Shown: positions 53,046 through 61,821 of the stretch, piece by piece
Layout: each line of letters begins with the position of its first letter
How positions within the stretch are numbered: position 1 is the first letter of the stretch
NCBI RefSeq assembly: GCF_028736035.1
Contig: NZ_CP117866.1
Span: 4,588,001-4,652,000 of the forward strand
DNA length: 64,000 nucleotides
Reading direction: 5' to 3'
DNA from: Streptomyces sp. T12
Lineage (GTDB): Bacteria > Actinomycetota > Actinomycetes > Streptomycetales > Streptomycetaceae
The notes under the pieces: model-generated
What the model saw: the letters and a program-made list of their open reading frames with translations, nothing else
The model's database searches: none
What the model was told of the DNA's origin: nothing
Program-made: the position numbers and the translations under genes

Positions 53046-54238
53046 ACCGCCACCTCCCGCGCCTCGGACGTCTCGAAGAGCCGCGCCGCCTCGGCGGCGT
53101 GTGCCCGCAGCCGGTGGACCGGCCCGAAGAGCAGCTCGTCGCCGGCGGCCCGCTTGAAGTACAGGTGGGCCTCGTGCTCCCAGGTGAAACCGATGCCGCC
53201 GTGCAGCTGGATCCCCTCGGCGGACGCGGCACGCAGCGCCTCCAGGGCCTGCGCGAGGGCGAGCCCGCACACGTGCTCCCCATGAGCGACGGCCCAGGCC
53301 GCGTAGTACGCCGCCGAACGCGCCGCCTGCACCCCCACATACACATCCGCCAGCCGGTGCTTCACCGCCTGGAAGGACCCGATCGCCCGCCCGAACTGCT
53401 CCCGCTGCCCGACGTACTCCACGGTCCGCTCCAGCACCCGGTCGGCGGCCCCCACGGCCTCGCAGGCGAGGACGGCGGCGGCGGTGCCACCGACGGAGGC
53501 GAGGGCGGCGAGGACGTCTTGGCCGTCCTCCTCCCCCAGCAACTCGGCCTCAACGTCCCGGAGTTGGAGGCAGCCTTGCGGCCGGGTGGCGTCGAGGGCG
53601 GTCTGCCGGACCCGTACGACCCCCACCGCATCCCCCGGCACCAGGAACAGCAGCGTCCGCGACCGGGCGAACCCCCCGGCGTGCGCGGCGACCACCAGAA
53701 GCCCCGCGCTGTGCCCGTCCAGCACCTGGTCGACCTGCCCGTACAACCGCCAGCCGTTCGCCACCCGCCGCGCCTGCACGCCCCCGGCCCGCCCACCACC
53801 GGCCCAGTCGCCGTCGCCCGCGCCGGTGAGTGCGAGGGCGGTGGCGAGTGCGGCGCCGGGGACGGCGAGGGCGGCGGTGAGCGTGCCGGAGGCGATGCGG
53901 GGCAGCAGGTCGGCGCGCTGGGCCTCGGCGCCGAGGGAGCCGATCAGCGGTGCGGCGAGGACGGCGGTGGCGAGCAGCGGCGAAGGGGCCAGGGCCCGCC
54001 CGGTCTCCTCGCAGGCGAGGGCGAGTTCGGTCGCCGAGCAGCCGACACCCCCGTATGCCTCAGGAAGGGCGAGCCCGGGCAGGCCGAGCCGGCCGGCGAG
54101 GGCGGTCCAGAGGTCGGGGTCGTGTCCGGCGGGGGCGTCGAGGGCCGCGCGCAGCTCACGGGGGCCGCAGCGGCTGTGGAGCAGCTCGCGGAGGGTGCGG
54201 CGGATCTCGTCCTGCTCGGGGGTGAAGCTGGCGTCCAT
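53042..54238 (-). CDS. Acyl-CoA dehydrogenase family protein
   Basis: This 398-residue protein shows the ACAD blocks LGLPGLALPEAYGGVG, ATELALACEETGRAL, YVGQREQFGRAIGSFQAVKHRLADVYV and GIQLHGGIGFTWEHEAHLYFKRA. It transfers electrons from an acyl-CoA to FAD. The usual catalytic Glu position is not certain from eye alignment; it belongs to the FadE26/FadE34-type group often acting in steroid side chains, and the partner may be missing or separate. A CTGACG dyad lies 18-32 bases upstream. Confidence 0.9.
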   Translation of the reverse strand: MDASFTPEQDEIRRTLRELLHSRCGPRELRAALDAPAGHDPDLWTALAGRLGLPGLALPEAYGGVGCSATELALACEETGRALAPSPLLATAVLAAPLIGSLGAEAQRADLLPRIASGTLTAALAVPGAALATALALTGAGDGDWAGGGRAGGVQARRVANGWRLYGQVDQVLDGHSAGLLVVAAHAGGFARSRTLLFLVPGDAVGVVRVRQTALDATRPQGCLQLRDVEAELLGEEDGQDVLAALASVGGTAAAVLACEAVGAADRVLERTVEYVGQREQFGRAIGSFQAVKHRLADVYVGVQAARSAAYYAAWAVAHGEHVCGLALAQALEALRAASAEGIQLHGGIGFTWEHEAHLYFKRAAGDELLFGPVHRLRAHAAEAARLFETSEAREVAV

Positions 54239-54255
54239 GGCTCTTCCCTCCGTAT

Positions 54256-54270
54256 CTGACGGCCCGTCAT
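54256..54270. promoter_or_regulatory. Operator CTGACGGCCCGTCAT (one mismatch)
   Basis: This 6-3-6 dyad with a final mismatch lies between divergent genes, 18-32 bases upstream of the acyl-CoA dehydrogenase and 45-59 bases upstream of the second lipid-transfer protein. It belongs to the seven-copy family. Confidence 0.65.
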
Positions 54271-54314
54271 ATTAGGGGGGTCGCAACGAGATGCACAGAG
54301 GTTGGAGGCCTCGT

Positions 54315-55487
54315 ATGACTCCCCGGAGCCGGAAAGTCGCCGTGGTCGGGGTCGCCCTCTCCGACTGCGGTCGCGTGGACGACGCGACCTCGTACGCCCT
54401 GCACGCCCAGGCGGCCCGCCGCGCCCTGGCCGACGCGGGGCTCGGCCGGGAGGTGGTGGACGGCTTCGCGTCCGCCGGGCTCGGCACCCTCGCCCCCGTC
54501 GAGGTGGCCGAGTATCTGGGCCTGCGCCCCACCTGGGTCGACTCCACCTCCGTCGGCGGCTCCACCTGGGAGGTCATGGCGGCCCATGCGGCGGACGCGA
54601 TAGCCATGGGGCACGCCAACGCCGTCCTCCTGGTCTACGGCTCCACGGCCCGCGCGGACATCAAGGCGGGGCGGCGGACGGGGAACCTGTCCTTCGGCGC
54701 CCGGGGCCCCCTGCAGTTCGAGGTCCCTTACGGCCACACGCTCATCGCCAAGTACGCCATGGCCGCGCGCCGCCACATGATCGAACACGGCACGACGATC
54801 GAGCAGTTGGCGGAGGTGGCGGTCCAGGCGAGGGCGAACGCCGCCCTGAACCCCGAGGCCATGTTCCGCGACCCGATCACGGTGGACGACGTCCTGTCCG
54901 GCCCGATGATCGCGGACCCCTTCACCAAGCTGCACTGCTGCATCCGCTCCGACGGCGGGGCGGCGGTACTGCTGGCCGCCGAGGAGTTCGTACGGGACTG
55001 CCGCACGGCACCGGTGTGGGTGCTCGGCACGGGGGAGCACGTCTCGCATGCCGCGATGTCCGAGTGGCCCGACTTCACGACCGGCCCGGCGGCGGTCAGC
55101 GGGCGGCTCGCCTTCGAGCGGGCCGGGGTGCGGCCGGAGGAGATCGACTTCGCCGAGATCTACGACGCCTTCACCTACATGACCCTGGTGACCCTGGAGG
55201 ACCTCGGCTTCTGCGGGAAGGGCGAGGGCGGGGCATTCGTGGAGAAGGGGCGGCTGCTGGTGCGGGGCGGGGAGCTGCCGGTCAACACGGACGGGGGCGG
55301 GCTGTCGGCCCAACATCCCGGGATGCGGGGGCTGTTCCTTCTGGTGGAGGCGGTGCGGCAGTTGCGGGGGGAGGGCGGGGAGCGTCAAGTGCGGGGGCGG
55401 GAGGGGGAGTTGCCGCGGCTGGGGGTCGCTTCGGCGACCGGGGGATGGTTCTGCTCGTCGGGGACGTTGGTACTGGGCAGGGATTGA
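54315..55487 (+). CDS. Thiolase-superfamily lipid-transfer protein (second copy)
   Basis: This 390-residue protein starts at the ATG at 54315 behind GGAGG. It has VAVVGVALSDCGRVDDATSY, a STSVGGSTWEVMAAHAADAI block, PFTKLHCCIRSDGGAAVLLA, FAEIYDAFTYMTLVTLEDLG and FCGKGEGG. It is a paralog of the protein at 44102 and carries the same YDAF and FCGxGEGG blocks, but has no DUF35 neighbour. Likely an acyl-CoA thiolase or aldolase-like enzyme. A PPOX-fold gene follows 32 bases later. Confidence 0.87.
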   Translation: MTPRSRKVAVVGVALSDCGRVDDATSYALHAQAARRALADAGLGREVVDGFASAGLGTLAPVEVAEYLGLRPTWVDSTSVGGSTWEVMAAHAADAIAMGHANAVLLVYGSTARADIKAGRRTGNLSFGARGPLQFEVPYGHTLIAKYAMAARRHMIEHGTTIEQLAEVAVQARANAALNPEAMFRDPITVDDVLSGPMIADPFTKLHCCIRSDGGAAVLLAAEEFVRDCRTAPVWVLGTGEHVSHAAMSEWPDFTTGPAAVSGRLAFERAGVRPEEIDFAEIYDAFTYMTLVTLEDLGFCGKGEGGAFVEKGRLLVRGGELPVNTDGGGLSAQHPGMRGLFLLVEAVRQLRGEGGERQVRGREGELPRLGVASATGGWFCSSGTLVLGRD

Positions 55488-55519
55488 GACTGTCGAGAGC
55501 AACTCCGGAGGAAACAGGC

Positions 55520-55945
55520 ATGGCCCTGACCCGCGAAGAGCGTGAACAGTTCCTGGCTGAGCCCCACGTCGCCGCGCTGGCGGTCGACGCGGGCGCGGGG
55601 CGCGCTCCACTGACCGTGCCGATCTGGTACCAGTACGAGCCCGGCGGCGACATCTGGATCATGACCGGGCTGGACAGCCGCAAGAACCGGCTGATCCAGA
55701 AAGCGGGCCGGTTCTCCCTGATGATCGACCGGCTCGACCCCACCATCCGGTACGCGTCCGTCGAGGGACCGGTCATCGGGACGACCCCCGCCACCCTCGA
55801 ACAGCTCCGCGAGATCTCCGCCCGCTACCTCCCGGCCGAGAAGGTCGACGGCTATGTCGACGCCGCCTGGAAGAACCACGGCGAGCAGGTCGTCATCCAC
55901 ATGCGGCCCGAACGCTGGGTGTCGTCCGACCTCGGGCAGGTGTGA
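55520..55945 (+). CDS. PPOX-class split-barrel protein
   Basis: This 141-residue protein starts at the ATG at 55520 after CGGAGGAAACAGG. HVAALAVDAGAGRAPLTVPIWYQYEPGGDIWIMTG and SRKNRLIQKAGRFSLMIDR match pyridoxamine-oxidase-like split barrels, which bind FMN or F420. It probably reduces or binds a flavin or deazaflavin and belongs with the lipid-transfer gene upstream. Confidence 0.85.
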   Translation: MALTREEREQFLAEPHVAALAVDAGAGRAPLTVPIWYQYEPGGDIWIMTGLDSRKNRLIQKAGRFSLMIDRLDPTIRYASVEGPVIGTTPATLEQLREISARYLPAEKVDGYVDAAWKNHGEQVVIHMRPERWVSSDLGQV

Positions 55946-55972
55946 TCCGGCCCCGCACGTGACAATCGCGGC

Positions 55973-56668
55973 ATGGATCGTCACGAGCAGGATCACCACG
56001 AGCAACATCGTCGCGAGCAGGACTTCCATGAGCTGCTGAGGTCGCTTCGGGTGTGGGACGTCGACCTGCCCGCCTTCGACCCAGCCGCGGCGCCCGCGGA
56101 ACCCCTCGCCCTCTTCACGGCCTGGTTCGCGCAGGCAGTCGCGGCGGGGCAGGTGGAGCCCCACACGATGTCCCTCGCCACGACGGACGAGGAGGGCCTG
56201 CCGGACGTACGGACGGTGATGCTGCACGGCGCCGACGCGTCCGGCTGGTCCTTCGCGACGCACATCGACAGCCGCAAGGGGCGTCAGCTCACCGCCCGCC
56301 CGTACGCGGCCCTCGGCTTCTACTGGCCCGCCCAGGGCCGCCAGGTACGCCTGAGGGGCCCGGTGACGGACGCCCCGTCCGCCGAGTCCCAGGCCGACCT
56401 GCACGCCCGCTCGACCGGCGCCCTGGCGGCTGCCCTGACCGGCCGCCAGAGCCAGGCCCTCGGCTCCCTGGAGGAATTGGCGCGCACGTCGGAAGCGGCC
56501 TGGGAGCGGGCCCGGCGCGAGCCGGACGCTCCGGTGCCCACCTGGACGCTGTACTACCTGCGCCCGCAGACGGTGGAGTTCTTCCAGGGGGACGCCCGGC
56601 GACGGCATGTGCGGCTCAACTACCGGCGCACCGAGGCGGGTTGGGCCAAGGAGCTGCTCTGGCCCTGA
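55973..56668 (+). CDS. Pyridoxamine 5'-phosphate oxidase family protein (PdxH-like)
   Basis: This 231-residue protein follows the PdxH order: PEPLALFTAWFAQAVAAG, MSLATTDEEGLPDVRTVMLHG, FATHIDSRKGRQL, and the C-terminal PQTVEFFQGDARRRHVRLNYRR. PdxH oxidises pyridoxine or pyridoxamine phosphate to PLP with FMN. An unusual His/Glu-rich N-terminal stretch (RHEQDHHEQHRREQDFHE) precedes the core. The PPOX gene upstream is 27 bases away. Confidence 0.85.
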   Translation: MDRHEQDHHEQHRREQDFHELLRSLRVWDVDLPAFDPAAAPAEPLALFTAWFAQAVAAGQVEPHTMSLATTDEEGLPDVRTVMLHGADASGWSFATHIDSRKGRQLTARPYAALGFYWPAQGRQVRLRGPVTDAPSAESQADLHARSTGALAAALTGRQSQALGSLEELARTSEAAWERARREPDAPVPTWTLYYLRPQTVEFFQGDARRRHVRLNYRRTEAGWAKELLWP

Positions 56669-56686
56669 GGACCGACCTGTCGTCTC

Positions 56687-57559
56687 TCAGTAGGTGCGGA
56701 TGCCCCGGAAGTCATACGCCGTGAAGTCGGCCACCGCCCGGTACCCGATGCGCTGGTAGAGGCTGTTGCTGGTCTGGTTGGCCAGGTCCGTGAAGAGCAG
56801 CACCTCGCGCACCCCGGAGGCGAGCACGGACCGGCTGACCTGTGCGGTGACCGCGCCCGCGTAGCCGCGTCCGCGCAGGTGGGCCGGGGCGTAGACGGGG
56901 GCGACCCGGACCTGGCCGGCGACCACCGGGGTCACGCCGGCCATGGCGAGGGGGGTGCCGTCCTCGCCCTCCCAGAAGGTGACGCCTCCGTAGGAGATCC
57001 GCGAGTCGGCCCATGCGGCGGCGTCACGGGCGGCGTGATCGCCGACGGCGTTGACGAACTCGCGGTACCAGCGCACCAGTTGCTCCCGGTCCTCCTTGCC
57101 CGCGACCCGCGCCCGGCCCGCCGGGAGGGGATGCGGGGCGGTCAAGTTGCCGAGCCGGTACAGGCGTTGGCGCTGGCTGACCGCACCCTTGGCGCCCGTC
57201 TGCCGGCGCCAGGCCGCGACGAAGGCCTCGGCGGTGTCGTGGGCCGCGATGACGCCGGGGACCGAGTGGCCGAGGGCGACCAGGTGGGCGACGAGGGACT
57301 CGGCCTCGTCGGGGCTGAGGGGGGTGACGTTCAGCCGGAAGGGCGGGGTGCGGAAGTAGGCGGCGCGCACCTGCCCGCCCAGCTCCAGCACTCCGAAGAC
57401 CGGCGCCTCGTCGCCGTAGGCACGCGACCCGCTCCTGCGCAGCGTCTCGGTCACCGTCAGGGCGACGGTGTGCAGATCGGGGCGTGAGCGCAGGAAGCCA
57501 CCGGCGTGGGAGAGGAAGCCGGTGAGGTCCTGGGTGCAGTACCAGTCGTCCGGGCGCAT
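56687..57559 (-). CDS. GNAT-family N-acetyltransferase
   Basis: This 290-residue protein is longer than a simple GNAT domain. The acetyl-CoA motif (VRVAPVYAPAHLRGRGYAGAV) lies near the C-terminus, with NSLYQRIGYRAVADFTAY afterwards. The N-terminal 130 residues are probably a degenerate or substrate-binding domain. The acceptor is unknown. It is convergent with the PdxH-like gene. Confidence 0.88.
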   Translation of the reverse strand: MRPDDWYCTQDLTGFLSHAGGFLRSRPDLHTVALTVTETLRRSGSRAYGDEAPVFGVLELGGQVRAAYFRTPPFRLNVTPLSPDEAESLVAHLVALGHSVPGVIAAHDTAEAFVAAWRRQTGAKGAVSQRQRLYRLGNLTAPHPLPAGRARVAGKEDREQLVRWYREFVNAVGDHAARDAAAWADSRISYGGVTFWEGEDGTPLAMAGVTPVVAGQVRVAPVYAPAHLRGRGYAGAVTAQVSRSVLASGVREVLLFTDLANQTSNSLYQRIGYRAVADFTAYDFRGIRTY

Positions 57560-57680
57560 ACCTCATGATCCCGCGCCCGGGCGGTGGTTGTGCACCCTTT
57601 TCCGCCGTGGACACGAAGCCGACACAAGACCCCACTCCCAGGCGGGGGTTGAGGGGCGCCGGGTTCACGCGATGCGTGGT

Positions 57681-58304
57681 CTACGGGTTGACGTGCCTCG
57701 TGGCCTGAGGGCTGACGTCCGGATCGGTGGCGAGCCGCGCGTGCAGATGCACGTCCCGGTACACGTCGTACCGCTCTGCCTCCCACATCGCACCCCGCAG
57801 GGTCCCCTCGTGACGGAAACCGCACCGCTCGGCGACATGACAGGAGGCGTCGTGGCCGACGGCGTGGCCGAGTTCGAGGCGGTGCAGGCCCAGTTCGGTG
57901 AGGGCCCAGCGGGCGGTGAGGGCGAGGGCGTGGGTGGCGACTCGGCGCCCACGGGCCTCGGGCAGGACCCAGTAGCCGACGCGGGCGCAGCTCATGACGC
58001 GGTCGATGACGTTGACGCCGACTTGTCCGAGGGGTGTGCCGGTCGCCGCGTCGGTGACGCAGTAGGACGCCGCCGTTCCTTCCGCCGTTTTCCGTGCCGA
58101 GTCGCGCAGCGATTCCCGGGCGCTGTCGAGGTCCGTAGTGATCTTCAGCGGGGTGTTCCAGCGCCGGAACTCCGGGTCGGTGCGCCCCCGGAACCATGCG
58201 TCGAGGTCGACGTCGGAGTCCGCGTCCCAGGGACGCAGGCGGAGGCCGTGGCCGTGCAGGTCGGGGAAGGGGTGGGCAGGGGGTCGTATATCGGCGTGGG
58301 TCAT
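57681..58304 (-). CDS. GNAT-family (RimJ/RimL-type) N-acetyltransferase
   Basis: This 207-residue protein has LRLRPWDADSDVD, VGYWVLPEARGRRVATHALAL, and HRLELGHAVGHDASCHVAERCGFRHEGTLR, all typical of RimJ/RimL-like acetyltransferases that act on protein N-termini or small molecules. It is divergent from the epimerase gene at 58509 and 121 bases away from the GNAT at 56687. Confidence 0.92.
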   Translation of the reverse strand: MTHADIRPPAHPFPDLHGHGLRLRPWDADSDVDLDAWFRGRTDPEFRRWNTPLKITTDLDSARESLRDSARKTAEGTAASYCVTDAATGTPLGQVGVNVIDRVMSCARVGYWVLPEARGRRVATHALALTARWALTELGLHRLELGHAVGHDASCHVAERCGFRHEGTLRGAMWEAERYDVYRDVHLHARLATDPDVSPQATRHVNP

Positions 58305-58508
58305 GAAGGTAATGAAACCGGCTTTAGAAGCCGTACCGCATCCGGCTCATTCCTCGGTGCGCCGTCGAGCGCGGCGGCCTGGACGTGTCGGGCGACACGA
58401 TCGGGTGCGCGCTGTACGGCTGCCATGACGGCGGCCACCGGTGGATGGGCTGCCCCGGGCCGTCCGTGACTTTCCTCTGGGCCAATCCGCCCGGCAGGAT
58501 CAGGGACC

Positions 58509-59537
58509 ATGAGGATGCTGGTGCTTGGTGGTACGTGGTTCCTGGGCAAAGAGCTGGTCGTCGGCGCGCTGGCGCGCGGGTGGGATGTGACGACGTTCAA
58601 CCGTGGCCGTTCGGGACCCGATGCCGTCGGCGTTAACGCGGTGCATGGCGACCGGACCGACCCGGAAAACCTTCAGCGACTGGCTGGACACGGCCCGTGG
58701 GATGCTGTGGTGGACACGTCCAGCTCGGAACTTCCACCCCGTGACGTGCTCCTGGCCGCACATGCTCTGGCCGGTCAGGTGGCTCGGTGGGTGCACGTCT
58801 CCACAGTGTCCGTGTACGAGGGCTGGCCCCACTACCCCCTCACGGAGGAATCGCCGCTTCTCGACTGCCCTGCGGACGCCGACGACACGTTCGGCTACAC
58901 GGGCCCGGACGGCTCGCCGACGAAGTACGGGTTCCAGAAGGCGGGCGGAGAGCGGGCCGTATCCGAAGCGCTCGGCGACCGGGCGGTGTTCCTGCGACCC
59001 GGGGTGATCCTCGGCCCCGGCGAGTACGTCGGACGCCTGCCCTGGTGGCTTACCCGCGCCGAGCGCGGCGGCCGGATCCTCGCGCCGTCCCCGGGCGAGC
59101 GGCGGATTCAGCCGGTCGACGTCCGCGACGTGGCCGCCTTCGCCCTGGACCAGGCTGCCGATACGAATGCCGGCGGGGCCTTCAACGTCGCCCACCCCGA
59201 CGGGCTGACCTTCGCCGAGTTCGTGACCGCGTGCCTGACCGTGACCAGCGGCGCAGGGCGGCCCGTGTGGACAGCTCCGGAGGACCTCGCCCGCCACGGC
59301 GTCAAGCAGTGGACGGAATTCCCCCTGTGGCGCACGCACGCCGGGGCATGGGCCGTCGACCCCTCGCGGGCCGTTGCTGCCGGTCTGCGCTGCCGCCCGC
59401 TGAGCGAGACGATCGCCGACACCTGGACTTGGATTCAGGCCGACGGGCGCCCCGTCGAGCATCCACGGTGGGCCGAACACGGCATCGCCCCCGAGAAAGA
59501 GGCCAAGATCCTGGCGTCTCTCTCGGGGGCGAACTGA
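58509..59537 (+). CDS. NAD-dependent epimerase/dehydratase family protein
   Basis: This 342-residue extended SDR starts MRMLVLGGTWFLGKEL, with GGTWFLG in place of GGxGFIG. The catalytic Tyr and Lys are in SPTKYGFQKAGGE. The sequence VSTVSVYEG and RPGVILGPGEYVGRLPWWL are typical of the isoflavone reductase-like/epimerase group in Streptomyces. The gene ends ten bases before the TPR regulator, facing it tail to tail. The substrate is unknown; it may belong to the neighbouring peptide operon, but that is a guess. Confidence 0.88.
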   Translation: MRMLVLGGTWFLGKELVVGALARGWDVTTFNRGRSGPDAVGVNAVHGDRTDPENLQRLAGHGPWDAVVDTSSSELPPRDVLLAAHALAGQVARWVHVSTVSVYEGWPHYPLTEESPLLDCPADADDTFGYTGPDGSPTKYGFQKAGGERAVSEALGDRAVFLRPGVILGPGEYVGRLPWWLTRAERGGRILAPSPGERRIQPVDVRDVAAFALDQAADTNAGGAFNVAHPDGLTFAEFVTACLTVTSGAGRPVWTAPEDLARHGVKQWTEFPLWRTHAGAWAVDPSRAVAAGLRCRPLSETIADTWTWIQADGRPVEHPRWAEHGIAPEKEAKILASLSGAN

Positions 59538-59547
59538 CAGGCGCTGG

Positions 59548-60870
59548 TCATGCTTCCAGGGCGGCGAGCGGGCCGGAGCCGGTTCCGAGCTGGTGTTGCG
59601 CAGACAGGCGGGTGAAGTCCTCGATCCGTTCGCCGAGTTCTCCGGCAAGCTGGTCGCCCCTGAACGGCTCGCCGGTCAGCGCGCGCCGTACCCGGGAGGT
59701 GCGGGTCAGCAGGCCGGTAGCGCGCTGGTCGCGCGGCACGACCCACACCCGTTCGAGGGCGTCGGCCGCGCCGTCGAGGTCACCGCGCAGCAGCCGGGCG
59801 GCGGCCAGGTCCGCAGCTGCCCCACCGACCACGCGGACCGAGCGCTGCGACGCCGGTCGCTGGGCCGCAAGCTCCAGCGCCCTCGTGGCCGCGGTCTCCG
59901 CCTGGTCCCCGTCACCGAGCAGCAGGCATGTCGAACTGTTCGACATCGCGAGGCGTTCGACGGTGAAGCCGAACTCTCCGGCCACACCGTCGTGGAGGTC
60001 GTCTGTCGCCCCCTGGCCTTCAGCCTGCGAGGCGTCCAGTGCCCGCTGTGCGGAGGCCGCATTACCCAGGTACCCGAACGCGCGGGCCTCGATCGCTGCG
60101 AGCCTGCGTCGCGCCACATCCCCCAGGCCCGTGCACATCTGGGCCTGCCGCGCCAGCCGCGCGGCCTCCGCAGGCTGATTCGAGAAGTACGCGATGTACG
60201 CCAGCGTCCCGCCGGCGAACCCGCGCAGCGGATCGAACCGCGCCGTCTCCCCATACAGAGCCGCCGAACGGCACAAGCGCTTCGCCCCGTCCAGTGACCC
60301 GAGGTCGAATGCGGCCGTGGCCAGCAGTGCGCACGCCTGGCCCGCCACGATCAGTAACTCTTGTGTATGTACCGGGACTTGAGTCCGGTCGCGCTGCGTC
60401 TCGGCCTCCTCACGCAGCTCCCGCGCCTGCTGGAACACGTCGAAGGGCGCTGTGCTGCTGTACGTGCGCGCCAGCGTGGCCACGTCGTCCCGCAGCTGAT
60501 CAAGGGTGGTATCCGAGATGGAAGCGGCGGCAGCCTCGGCGGCCTCGCTCTGGGCGTCACGTGCAGTCATCAGAATTTCGTCTTCCAGGTTGAACGCGGG
60601 TGCGGGTGCAACAGAGGGAGGCGCCTCGAACAGAACTACCGCATCGATCCCGAACATGTGCTCCAGCACGGTGCACGCCTCCGTTCCCGGAAGGGTCTGG
60701 ACCCGACCAGCAGTCCAGCGCCGAAACTGCGCTTCCGACACGGTCAGATTCCGGGACTCCTCCGCAAGCACCTGAGCTGCCGCGCGGCGGAAAGCACGTT
60801 CGAAGTCGACGTAACGCCAACGCCGTTGATCCACTAAGACCTTCAGCAGCGTGCGAGCTGTCTTACTCAT
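59548..60870 (-). CDS. Regulator with N-terminal HTH-like domain and C-terminal TPR-like helices
   Basis: This 440-residue protein starts at the ATG at 60870 (MSKTARTLLKV) after GGGAG. The N-terminal VDFERAFRRAAAQ, LTVSEAQFRRWTAGRVQTLPGTEAC and LEHMFGIDAVVLFEA is a typical XRE-like DNA-binding segment. About 300 residues of Ala-rich helix pairs follow, resembling TPR repeats (AALYGETARFDPLRGFAGGTLAYIAYF). It is divergent from the peptide operon across a 319-base gap, so it is its likely regulator. Confidence 0.85.
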   Translation of the reverse strand: MSKTARTLLKVLVDQRRWRYVDFERAFRRAAAQVLAEESRNLTVSEAQFRRWTAGRVQTLPGTEACTVLEHMFGIDAVVLFEAPPSVAPAPAFNLEDEILMTARDAQSEAAEAAAASISDTTLDQLRDDVATLARTYSSTAPFDVFQQARELREEAETQRDRTQVPVHTQELLIVAGQACALLATAAFDLGSLDGAKRLCRSAALYGETARFDPLRGFAGGTLAYIAYFSNQPAEAARLARQAQMCTGLGDVARRRLAAIEARAFGYLGNAASAQRALDASQAEGQGATDDLHDGVAGEFGFTVERLAMSNSSTCLLLGDGDQAETAATRALELAAQRPASQRSVRVVGGAAADLAAARLLRGDLDGAADALERVWVVPRDQRATGLLTRTSRVRRALTGEPFRGDQLAGELGERIEDFTRLSAQHQLGTGSGPLAALEA

Positions 60871-61189
60871 ATCGCTCCCGTTCTGTCGGCGCACTCGCGC
60901 GGGCGCTTCCCTCGCTGAAAGGGAAACGCCAACCCTCCCGCATCGCAACGCCCCCACCGCACATGACACGTTGACGCCAGCTGCACGCCACATTGGTCAC
61001 CTGAAAGAGCGCCAGGTGAGCCCCGGTACGGCATGGTGACGCCACCCGGACCGGGCGGAAGCTGTCCGCCGTCGGTCGACGCTCCGTAATCCGTACGTAC
61101 TTGCCCGGAGCCCGACGGCATACGGCCCCTGCCGCCCCCTTCCCTCGAGGGCGGCCGGGGCGCCGACCGCGACCGCAGCCGGTGAACTC
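60871..61189. other. Divergent intergenic region between regulator and peptide operon
   Basis: These 319 bases hold no gene I can support. A TTGACG box at 60971-60976 could be a -35 for the rightward operon, but no convincing -10 follows at 17 bases. No strong inverted repeat was found by eye. It must carry the promoters for both directions. Confidence 0.5.
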
Positions 61190-61375
61190 GTGGACGCCCC
61201 CGCGATCCATTTGGAGAGACTGAGCGGCCGGCAGAGCGAGGGCGCCTCGTGCTGCTGGTGCAGCGGTACCCCGGACCGCCGGTTCCCCGTCCGGATACTG
61301 CGTCTGACCGGTGTCCGCCTGTACGCGTGCACCCCGTGCGCGGGCATGTACGGCGTGCAGGAGGCAGCGTCATGA
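61190..61375 (+). CDS. Small zinc-ribbon-like protein
   Basis: This 61-residue protein starts at the GTG at 61190, with a GGTGA five bases upstream. It has CCWCSGTPDRRFPVRI and LYACTPCAGMYG, two CxxC pairs (CWC-type and CTPC) that could bind zinc. Similar short proteins occur with HATPase and regulator genes in Streptomyces. It overlaps the next gene by four bases (ATGA), so the coupling supports it as real. Function unknown. Confidence 0.6.
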   Translation: MDAPAIHLERLSGRQSEGASCCWCSGTPDRRFPVRILRLTGVRLYACTPCAGMYGVQEAAS

Positions 61376-61821
61376 TCCTGATCGCCCCCAGCCTCAGGCC
61401 CACCACGGGCACGGTGCCCACCTACACGCAGACGCTGTCCCTAGTGGCCTCGTCCGCCGCCTTAGCCCGTCTGTCGACGCGTACCACACTCAGGTGCTGG
61501 TCGCTCGGCGAACTGGCCGGTGATGCCGAGCTGATCGTGTCGGAGCTGGTGACCAACGCCGTACGGCATGCGCGCCCTGCGGCGGCGACCCGGGACGAGC
61601 CAGGCCGGTGCAGGCTGACGCTGGAGCAGCCGGAGCCGGACAGGGTCCGGGTGTGGGTCACGGACACTTCATCGCGTCCCGTCGTACGACGCGAGCCGGG
61701 CGACGGTGAGGAGGACGGCCGCGGCCTGAACATGGTGGACGCCCTTGCCGCGACGTGGGACGTCTTCGTGATGCGGGACGGCGGGAAAGCGGTGTGGGCC
61801 GAGCTGAAGGCGTCCTCGTGA
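61372..61821 (+). CDS. ATP-binding protein, anti-sigma-factor-like HATPase
   Basis: This 149-residue protein has the GHKL N-box ELIVSELVTNAVRHA and the G1 box DGRGLNMVDALA. It resembles the protein at 1326 in type but not closely in sequence. It is coupled at both ends by 4-base overlaps with the small zinc-ribbon gene and the ORF at 61818. In the peptide operon it may act as a regulatory switch with the TPR regulator, as in WhiJ-type systems (inference). Confidence 0.87.
   Translation: MILIAPSLRPTTGTVPTYTQTLSLVASSAALARLSTRTTLRCWSLGELAGDAELIVSELVTNAVRHARPAAATRDEPGRCRLTLEQPEPDRVRVWVTDTSSRPVVRREPGDGEEDGRGLNMVDALAATWDVFVMRDGGKAVWAELKASS

Noticed and set aside
58385..58636. An 83-codon plus-strand frame before and inside the epimerase gene
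   Set aside because: No ribosome site, an Arg-rich second half, and it overlaps the well-supported epimerase start.
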